Of a stretch of DNA of 64,000 nucleotides, positions 58,074 to 64,000 are shown piece after piece; position 1 is the first letter of the stretch, and every line of letters starts with the position of its first letter. Origin of the DNA: Sulfuricaulis limicola. Lineage in GTDB: Bacteria > Pseudomonadota > Gammaproteobacteria > Acidiferrobacterales > Sulfurifustaceae. The DNA is taken from NCBI RefSeq assembly GCF_002355735.1, contig NZ_AP014879.1, forward strand, positions 2,697,501 through 2,761,500. The letters run 5' to 3'. Under the pieces are notes generated by a model. The model saw only the letters and a list, made by a program, of their open reading frames with translations, had not been told where the DNA came from and ran no database searches. The position numbers and the translations under genes are program-made.

Positions 58074-58538
58074 ATGGACATACGCAAAGTCAAAAAACTC
58101 ATCGAGATGCTGGAGGAATCGAGTCTCGCCGAGATCGAAATCCGCGAAGGCGAAGAGGCCATCCGCATCAGCCGCAGCCCCACGGGCAGCCCGGTCGTGC
58201 ACATGGCGCCAACGCATATCGCACCGCACCATGCCGCGCCGGCCGCGACGCCGGCAGCCACGGCCCCGACCGCAGCCGCCGCCCCGGTGGTGGAAACGCC
58301 GGCCGGGCATGCCGTGGCCTCGCCCATGGTCGGCACCTTCTATCGCTCCTCCGCGCCCGGCGCCGCGTCGTTCGTGGATATCGGCAGCCAGGTCAAGGTC
58401 GGCGACACCCTGTGCATCATCGAGGCCATGAAGATGATGAACGAGATCGAGTCCGACAAGGCCGGGGTGGTCAAGGCCATCCTCAAGGAAAACGGCCAGC
58501 CGGTGGAATACGGCGAAGCCCTCTTCATTATCGAATAA
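58074..58538 (+). CDS. accB: biotin carboxyl carrier protein of acetyl-CoA carboxylase
   Basis: 154 aa. N-terminal helix [28 protein letters not shown], an Ala/Pro-rich linker (about 45-80), and the biotinyl domain with EAMKMMNE, whose Lys carries biotin. Normal length. Lies 3 bp before accC. Confidence 0.99.
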   Translation: MDIRKVKKLIEMLEESSLAEIEIREGEEAIRISRSPTGSPVVHMAPTHIAPHHAAPAATPAATAPTAAAAPVVETPAGHAVASPMVGTFYRSSAPGAASFVDIGSQVKVGDTLCIIEAMKMMNEIESDKAGVVKAILKENGQPVEYGEALFIIE

Positions 58539-58541
58539 ACC

Positions 58542-59882
58542 ATGATCGAGAAAGTCGTCATCGCCAACCGCGGCGAGATCGCGCTGCGCATCCAGCGCGC
58601 CTGCCGCGCGCTCGGCATCCGCACCGTGGCGCTCCATTCCGAAGCCGACCGCGAGGCCAAGTACGTCAAGCTCGCCGACGAGTCCGTGTGCATCGGCCCG
58701 GCACGCGCCAGCGACAGCTACCTGAACATCCCGGCCGTGATCAGCGCCGCCGAGGTCACCGACGCCCAGGCAATCCATCCCGGCTACGGTTTCCTTTCGG
58801 AGAATGCCGACTTCGCCGAGCGCGTGGAACAGAGCGGTTTCATTTTCATCGGCCCCAAGGCCGAGACCATCCGCCTGATGGGCGACAAGATCTCCGCGAT
58901 CAAGGCCATGAAAAAGGCCGGCGTGCCCTGCGTGCCCGGCTCCGACGGCCCGGTCGGCGGCGACGACAAGGAAGTCCACCGGCTGGCGGCGCATATCGGC
59001 TACCCGGTGCTGATCAAGGCCGCGGCCGGCGGCGGCGGCAAGGGCATGCGCGTGGTGCACACCGAGGCGGCGCTGCTCAACGCCCTGACGCTCACCAAGT
59101 CCGAGGCCAAGGCGGCCTTCGGCAACGACACCGTGTACATGGAGAAATACCTCGACAACCCGCGCCACATCGAATTCCAGGTGCTGGCCGACACCCACGG
59201 GCATGCGATCCACCTCGGCGAGCGCGACTGCTCGATGCAGCGACGCCATCAGAAAGTGGTCGAGGAATGCCCGGCGCCGGGCCTTCCCGAGAAACTGCGG
59301 CACAAGATCGGCGAGCGCTGCGCCGAGGCCTGCCGCAAGATCGGCTACCGGGGGGCCGGCACGTTTGAATTCCTGTACCAGGACGGCGAGTTCTATTTCA
59401 TCGAGATGAACACGCGCGTGCAGGTGGAGCACCCGGTCACCGAGATGGTCACCGGCGTGGACATCGTAAGGCAGCAGCTGCTCATCGCCGCGGGCGAGCG
59501 GCTGGCCTACCGCCAGAAGGACATCGTCTGGCGCGGGCACGCCATCGAATGCCGCATCAACGCCGAAGATCCGAAAAATTTCATCCCGTCGCCGGGACGC
59601 ATCACCGCCTGGCACCCGCCCGGCGGCCCCGGCATCCGCGTGGACTCGCACGTGTACACCAACTATTTCGTGCCGCCGTACTACGACTCCATGATCGGCA
59701 AGCTCATCGCCTACGGCGACACGCGCGAGATGGCGCTGGCGCGCATGCGCATCGCCCTGTCCGAGATGGTGGTGGAAGGCATCAAGACCAACATTCACCT
59801 GCACCAGGACATCATGAACGACGCCGCCTTCATCCGCGGCGGCGTGAACATCCATTACCTGCAGAAGAAGCTTGGTCTCTGA
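58542..59882 (+). CDS. accC: biotin carboxylase subunit of acetyl-CoA carboxylase
   Basis: 446 aa. ATP-grasp enzyme carboxylating biotin on Acc[21 protein letters not shown] starts the fold, [13 protein letters not shown] is the ATP loop, [19 protein letters not shown] and [20 protein letters not shown] are family blocks. First step of fatty-acid synthesis with AccB and AccAD. Confidence 0.99.
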   Translation: MIEKVVIANRGEIALRIQRACRALGIRTVALHSEADREAKYVKLADESVCIGPARASDSYLNIPAVISAAEVTDAQAIHPGYGFLSENADFAERVEQSGFIFIGPKAETIRLMGDKISAIKAMKKAGVPCVPGSDGPVGGDDKEVHRLAAHIGYPVLIKAAAGGGGKGMRVVHTEAALLNALTLTKSEAKAAFGNDTVYMEKYLDNPRHIEFQVLADTHGHAIHLGERDCSMQRRHQKVVEECPAPGLPEKLRHKIGERCAEACRKIGYRGAGTFEFLYQDGEFYFIEMNTRVQVEHPVTEMVTGVDIVRQQLLIAAGERLAYRQKDIVWRGHAIECRINAEDPKNFIPSPGRITAWHPPGGPGIRVDSHVYTNYFVPPYYDSMIGKLIAYGDTREMALARMRIALSEMVVEGIKTNIHLHQDIMNDAAFIRGGVNIHYLQKKLGL

Positions 59883-59935
59883 AACCCGTAAATCGTGAGT
59901 CGTGAACCGGTCAACGACTTGCGATTCACCAGTCT

Positions 59936-60820
59936 ATGCCCTGGCTCAAACTGAAACTGCGCGCGGATGAAAAGCACGCCCAGATCCTCGCGGACGCGTT
60001 CGAGGAATGGGGCGCGATCTCGGTGACGCTCGAGGACGCGGCCGACCAACCGCTGTTCGAAACCCACTGGGACAAAAATCCGATCTGGTCACAGGTGAAA
60101 GTCACCGGCCTGTTCCCGGAACACACCAATACCGACGACATCCTTGCGCGGTCGCGTGAGCTGATGAATCTTCCGGAACTGCCGCCGCATGAAATCGACC
60201 TGCTCGGCGACGAAGACTGGGCGCACTCGTGGATGGCGCACTACAAGCCGCTCCAGGTCGGCCGCGGCCTGTGGGTGGTCCCGAGCTGGTGCGCCCCGCC
60301 CGAACCGGATGCCGTGAATATCATTCTCGATCCCGGCCTCGCCTTCGGCACCGGCGACCACCCGACCACCTCGCTATGCCTGCAATGGCTCTCGGAACAA
60401 TCGCTCGCGGGAAAAACCCTGCTCGATTACGGCTGCGGCTCGGGCATTCTCTCCATCGCCGCACTCAGGCTCGGCGCGCGTGACGCGTATGCCGTGGACA
60501 TCGACGCGCAGGCGCTCGAGGTTACGCGCCGCAACGCGGTGCACAACGGCATCCACGACGGGATGCACGTCATGTTGCCTTCCGAACTGCCGCCGGACTT
60601 TCAGGCCGACATCGTGATCGCCAATATTCTGTTCGGGACGCTGATCGAGCTGGCCGCGGAGATCAAATCACGGGTGCGGCCGGGCGGCTGGCTGGTGCTG
60701 TCAGGCCTGCTCGGCAGCGATCAGGCCGCGGAGGTGCGGCCGCATTACGAGCCGCCGTTCGCCCTGGAGCAGCGCGAGCGGCAACAGTGGGTGCTGCTCG
60801 TGGGGCGCAAACCGGACTAA
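59936..60820 (+). CDS. prmA: ribosomal protein L11 methyltransferase
   Basis: 294 aa. N-terminal substrate domain followed by the SAM site LLDYGCGSGILSIAALRLGA and NILFGTLIELA. LDPGLAFGTGDHPTTSLCL is the PrmA signature. Trimethylates L11. It follows accC by 53 bp. Confidence 0.98.
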   Translation: MPWLKLKLRADEKHAQILADAFEEWGAISVTLEDAADQPLFETHWDKNPIWSQVKVTGLFPEHTNTDDILARSRELMNLPELPPHEIDLLGDEDWAHSWMAHYKPLQVGRGLWVVPSWCAPPEPDAVNIILDPGLAFGTGDHPTTSLCLQWLSEQSLAGKTLLDYGCGSGILSIAALRLGARDAYAVDIDAQALEVTRRNAVHNGIHDGMHVMLPSELPPDFQADIVIANILFGTLIELAAEIKSRVRPGGWLVLSGLLGSDQAAEVRPHYEPPFALEQRERQQWVLLVGRKPD

Positions 60821-60837
60821 GCTGGATATATGAATAT

Positions 60838-60922
60838 CAACCGCGGAGAGCGCAGAGCGCGCGGAGAAAATTCATGAAACCTGTTTTTCCTTCTCTGCGA
60901 TCTCTGCGCACTCTGCGGTGAA
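60838..60922. repeat. inverted 'ACCGCGGAG-CGCAGAG' repeat
   Basis: ACCGCGGAGAGCGCAGAG faces CTCTGCGATCTCTGCGCACT then CTGCGG across about 30 bp, forming a long potential hairpin between prmA and the zinc-ribbon gene. A dispersed repeat type; no gene content. Confidence 0.7.
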
Positions 60923-60947
60923 AACTCTTATTTCAGGCAATTAACAA

Positions 60948-61748
60948 ATGTACACCCAGTGCCCCGCCTGCCTCACGACATTTAAAGTCACGCCCGCGCA
61001 GATCGAGGCGCGCGGCGGCATGGTGCGCTGCGGCATCTGCTCCGCGATATTTCACGCCGAGCAGCGATTACTGCAGGTACAACCGGAGACGCAGCCGGCC
61101 AGAACCGTCGAAGAAATAGCGGCGGCCAAAAATGACAAGCGCCGGCCCGCCGTGAAAACCCGGCGCCGCGCCAACAGACGGCGCAGCGACAAGCTCCATG
61201 CCATCGATGAGAAACTGGCCCATGAGGCCGGTATTCCCGTCATCACGAAACAGCCGCTGTTCGCGCACCCGCGGACGCGCATCCGGTCCGTGTTCTGGGG
61301 TCTGGGAAGCTTTGCATTAGCGCTGCTGCTGGCCGGCCAGTTCGTGTACTCCTACCGCAACGAGCTCGCCACCATCCCGGAATGGCGGCCCTGGCTGGTG
61401 GATATCTGCCTGTACGCCGGCTGCGAACTGCGCCCGCTGCGCGACGTGGGACGCATCGAGCTGCTCCAGACCAGCATCGCGCCGCATCCGCAATACGAGA
61501 ACGCGCTACGCATACGCGCCACCCTGGTCAATCGCGCCGCGTATCGCCAGGCTTATCCGGCAATGGAGGTGAGCCTGACCAGCAGCACCGGCGACGTCAT
61601 TGCGCGCCGGATTTTTTCCCCCATCCATTATTCGGAAGCACCGCTGGAAGGCGCGCTGACGCCCAATATAGTCGCCACGGCGCTGCTGGATGTCACCAAT
61701 CCCGAGGGCAAGGCCGTCGGCTACGAAATCCGGCTGGTCACGCCCTGA
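60948..61748 (+). CDS. zinc-ribbon and DUF3426 domain protein
   Basis: 266 aa. The MJ0042-type zinc ribbon starts the protein: CPAC (5-8) and CGIC (28-31). A basic stretch (KRRPAVKTRRRANRRR) is followed by one membrane span (about 122-142), and an exported DUF3426 domain. Function unknown; the position between prmA and dusB-fis is conserved. Confidence 0.9.
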   Translation: MYTQCPACLTTFKVTPAQIEARGGMVRCGICSAIFHAEQRLLQVQPETQPARTVEEIAAAKNDKRRPAVKTRRRANRRRSDKLHAIDEKLAHEAGIPVITKQPLFAHPRTRIRSVFWGLGSFALALLLAGQFVYSYRNELATIPEWRPWLVDICLYAGCELRPLRDVGRIELLQTSIAPHPQYENALRIRATLVNRAAYRQAYPAMEVSLTSSTGDVIARRIFSPIHYSEAPLEGALTPNIVATALLDVTNPEGKAVGYEIRLVTP

Positions 61749-61980
61749 TACGCTGCGCTCCGTGCACTGAAACAGATTTTCTTTTGCGCTTCACCCGCTT
61801 ATCGCGCAAAGTGAAGCCGGATGAAATCGTTGAATCCATATATCCTTCCGTCATCCCGCGTGCTCGATCCGGGAATATAAATATTCTTTCACCGTTCATC
61901 GCGTCCCCTCTTCCCTGCGCTTGGAGTTTCTGGTTAAGATTGCCGCCCTTTCCCGACGTTCAGGGTAGAGCAAGCCGATC

Positions 61981-62967
61981 ATGAGAATCGGACCTTACGA
62001 ACTGAAAAATAATCTGTTCCTCGCGCCCATGGCCGGAGTCACCGACAGACCCTTCCGCACGTTGTGCCGGAAGCTCGGTGCCGGCATGGCGGCCTCGGAA
62101 ATGGTGTCGTCCAATTCCCTGCTGTGGGGCAGCAAGAAGACCCTGCGCCGCGCCGATCACACCGGCGAGGACGACCCGCGCGCGGTGCAAATCGTGGGCT
62201 CGGACCCGGCCATGATGGCGCAGGCCGCGCGTTACAACGTGGACAACGGCGCCCAGATCATCGACATCAACATGGGCTGCCCGGCCAAGAAGATCTGCAA
62301 CGTCTACGCCGGTTCGGCGCTGATGCAGAATGAAAAGCTCGTCGCTGAAATTCTTGAAGCGGTCGTTAAAAGCGTCGATGTTCCGGTAACGCTCAAGATC
62401 CGCACCGGCTGGGATCGAGCCAATAAAAATGGCCCGGCCATCGCACGCATTGCCGAGGACAACGGCATCCAGGCGCTCGCGGTGCACGGGCGCACCCGCG
62501 CCGACGCGTTTCAGGGCGAGGCCGAATACGACACCATTGCCGCCATCAAGGCGGTGGTGAAAATCCCGGTGATCGCCAACGGCGACATCGGCACGCCCGA
62601 GAAGGCGGCCCTGGTGCTGCGCGCCACCGGCGCCGACGGGCTCATGATCGGCCGCGCCGCCCAGGGCAATCCCTGGATCTTCCGCGAGATCGCGCATTAC
62701 CTGAGCACCGGCGAGAAGCTCGTGCCGCCACCGGTGACGGAGGTGCGTGACACCCTGCTCGACCACCTCGAAACCCTGTACGCGTTCTACGGCGAACACA
62801 GCGGCGTGCGCATGGCGCGCAAGCACATCTCCTGGTACAGCAAGGGCCTGCGCGACGGCGCGGCCTTCCGTCACCGCGTCAACCAGGTCGAGACGCGCGA
62901 AGCGCAGCTGGCCATGGTGCGCGAATTCTTCGATGCGCGCGCCGAGGCCCTGGAGCTCGCGGCATGA
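61981..62967 (+). CDS. dusB: tRNA-dihydrouridine synthase B
   Basis: 328 aa. FMN-binding TIM barrel: LAPMAGVTDRPFRTLCRKLGA, IIDINMGCPAKKICNVYAGSALM (catalytic Cys), and ALAVHGRTRADAFQGEA match DusB. Reduces uridine in tRNA. The stop overlaps the fis start (ATGA), the classical dusB-fis operon. Confidence 0.98.
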   Translation: MRIGPYELKNNLFLAPMAGVTDRPFRTLCRKLGAGMAASEMVSSNSLLWGSKKTLRRADHTGEDDPRAVQIVGSDPAMMAQAARYNVDNGAQIIDINMGCPAKKICNVYAGSALMQNEKLVAEILEAVVKSVDVPVTLKIRTGWDRANKNGPAIARIAEDNGIQALAVHGRTRADAFQGEAEYDTIAAIKAVVKIPVIANGDIGTPEKAALVLRATGADGLMIGRAAQGNPWIFREIAHYLSTGEKLVPPPVTEVRDTLLDHLETLYAFYGEHSGVRMARKHISWYSKGLRDGAAFRHRVNQVETREAQLAMVREFFDARAEALELAA

Positions 62968-63206
62968 CCAAGGACCGCAAGGCGCCGCTGGCGGCGTGCG
63001 TGAAACAGTCGATGGAACGCTACTTCCACGACCTCAACGGCGAGAAAACCGCGGGCGTGTACGACATGGTGATCAGCGAGGTGGAAAAACCGCTGCTCGA
63101 GATCGTCATGCGCCACGTCAAGAGCAACCAGTGCAAGGCCGCGGAAATCCTCGGCATCAATCGCAATACCCTGCGCAAGAAACTCAAGCAGTACAAACTC
63201 CTCTAG
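62964..63206 (+). CDS. fis: nucleoid-associated protein Fis
   Basis: 80 aa. The N-terminal arm is short; EVEKPLLEIVMRHVKSNQCK followed by AAEILGINRNTLRKKLKQYKLL is the Fis helix-turn-helix. Bends DNA and regulates rRNA, recombination and growth-phase genes. Translationally coupled to dusB. E. coli Fis has 98 aa, so this one is shorter at the N-terminus. Confidence 0.98.
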   Translation: MTKDRKAPLAACVKQSMERYFHDLNGEKTAGVYDMVISEVEKPLLEIVMRHVKSNQCKAAEILGINRNTLRKKLKQYKLL

Positions 63207-63294
63207 AAGCTATCTCCAAAACTGCTGTCTGCGCTCCTTTCCCGCTGCGCCTCCGGCTCCGCGGGAAAGTCCGGGGCCGCCATCCCTGGCGGCC

Positions 63295-63348
63295 CGTTCG
63301 GCGGTACGAACGTCCACCGGACGTTCGTGAAAAATCTCCGCCTCACCC
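63295..63348 (+). repeat. hairpin repeat with conserved edges, copy 3
   Basis: CGTTCGGCGG, inner arms TACGAACGTCC-ACC-GGACGTTCGT, then CTCCGCCTCACCC after an AT-rich step. It matches copies at 50987 and 51293 at the edges only. It lies in the fis-purH gap, which holds nothing else supportable. Confidence 0.8.
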
Positions 63349-63468
63349 TCACCCGGCTGACGGCCGCTCGCGACGTTTTTGAGATAGCTTCTCGCGGATT
63401 CGATTGCGGAAGCGGGTCGCGGAATTTAGAATCCGCGTTCCCAACTTTTCATTGCGATTCCGCCGCTC

Positions 63469-64000
63469 ATGACCACCATCCGCCGTGCGCTGATCAGCGT
63501 TTCCGACAAAAGCGGCGTGGTCGAATTCGCCCGCGCGCTGCGCGCCCTCAAGGTCGAAATCCTGTCCACCGGCGGCACCGCCAAACTGCTGGCCGACAAC
63601 GGCGTGGCGGTGACCGAAGTCTCGGACTACACCGGCTTTCCGGAAATGCTCGATGGGCGCGTCAAGACGCTGCACCCGAAAATCCACGGCGGCATCCTTG
63701 GCCGGCGCGACCTCGACAGCCATGTGCAGGCCATGCAGCAGCGCGACATCCCGCCCATCGATCTGGTCGTGGTCAATCTTTATCCGTTCGAGGAAACCGT
63801 GGCGCGCCAGGACTGCCGCCTCGACGACGCGATCGAGAACATCGACATCGGCGGCCCGACGCTGCTGCGCGCCGCGGCCAAGAATCACGGCGCCGTGACC
63901 GTCATCGTGGACGCCGCCGATTACGGCGCGGTGCTCGAGGAAATGAAACAGCACCAAGGCAACGTGAGCGATGCCACCCGTTTTCGCCTTGCCACGAAGG
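63469..64000 (+). CDS. purH: bifunctional AICAR transformylase/IMP cyclohydrolase, 5' part
   Basis: 177 codons to the window edge. [56 protein letters not shown] and [17 protein letters not shown] are the IMP cyclohydrolase (MGS-like) domain. Last two steps of purine synthesis. The transformylase domain lies outside the window. The fis-purH order is common in gammaproteobacteria. Confidence 0.97.
   Translation, partial: MTTIRRALISVSDKSGVVEFARALRALKVEILSTGGTAKLLADNGVAVTEVSDYTGFPEMLDGRVKTLHPKIHGGILGRRDLDSHVQAMQQRDIPPIDLVVVNLYPFEETVARQDCRLDDAIENIDIGGPTLLRAAAKNHGAVTVIVDAADYGAVLEEMKQHQGNVSDATRFRLATK

Noticed and set aside
54490-59855. Long minus-strand frames opposite dsbD and accBC
   Set aside because: Shadows of clear DsbD, AroQ, AccB and AccC coding sequences.
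61749-61980. Possible small gene between the zinc-ribbon gene and dusB
   Set aside because: Continuation frames have no start signal; the stretch looks like a plain leader for dusB-fis.

Overview
The window is high-GC DNA from a gammaproteobacterium. Markers are the block accB-accC-prmA-zinc-ribbon protein-dusB-fis-purH, a full waa lipopolysaccharide-core locus, glnE, cutA-dsbD and groESL. Several persulfide-handling domains (rhodanese, DsrE) suggest a sulfur-oxidiser relative, for example Acidiferrobacterales or Chromatiales. That placement is inference; no rRNA or tRNA gene is present to support it.

Layout. 0.1-9.1 kb: L,D-transpeptidase, MFS exporter, recQ, a membrane protein with a cyclic-nucleotide-binding domain, and a DUF2157/DUF4824 membrane pair. 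9.2-10.5 kb: a small RHS-core protein with its own signal peptide, followed by two membrane proteins that could be immunity factors. 10.7-14.6 kb: small basic protein, FMN-binding protein, di-haem peroxidase, and a DUF2167/M50 peptidase pair. 14.9-23.2 kb: an accessory island on the minus strand immediately downstream of thiC. It holds a Panacea toxin-antitoxin pair, a membrane-anchored Mrr-like nuclease, an alpha/beta hydrolase, a membrane protein, an MFS transporter and a 'mobile mystery' A/Fic pair. Three decayed copies of the thiC 3' end lie between its modules, as if cargo had been inserted repeatedly at the thiC 3' end. 23.2-25.3 kb: thiC with a TPP riboswitch.

25.5-38.1 kb: isoaspartyl methyltransferase-like gene, rhodanese, an NTF2-like protein, then waaA, waaC, a WaaE-like transferase, an O-antigen ligase and a tightly coupled glycosyltransferase operon ending at waaF. 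38.2-43.8 kb: DUF456 protein, UbiE-like methyltransferase, zinc-finger protein, ilvE and glnE. 43.9-49.0 kb: a sulfur/arsenic module with an ArsR-rhodanese fusion regulator, sterol-desaturase-like enzyme, VTT-rhodanese-DsrE triple fusion, DsrE protein, ArsM and an O-methyltransferase. 49.1-53.6 kb: two exported proteins and groESL under a perfect CIRCE element. 53.6-64 kb: fxsA, cutA, dsbD, tlpA, aroQ, accBC, prmA, zinc-ribbon protein, dusB, fis and the start of purH.

The most unusual feature is the thiC-tail island. Next are three palindromic operators spaced exactly 33 bp apart in front of the Fic pair, and hairpin repeats whose inner arms differ between copies but stay complementary. No integrase, IS transposase or CRISPR array was seen.
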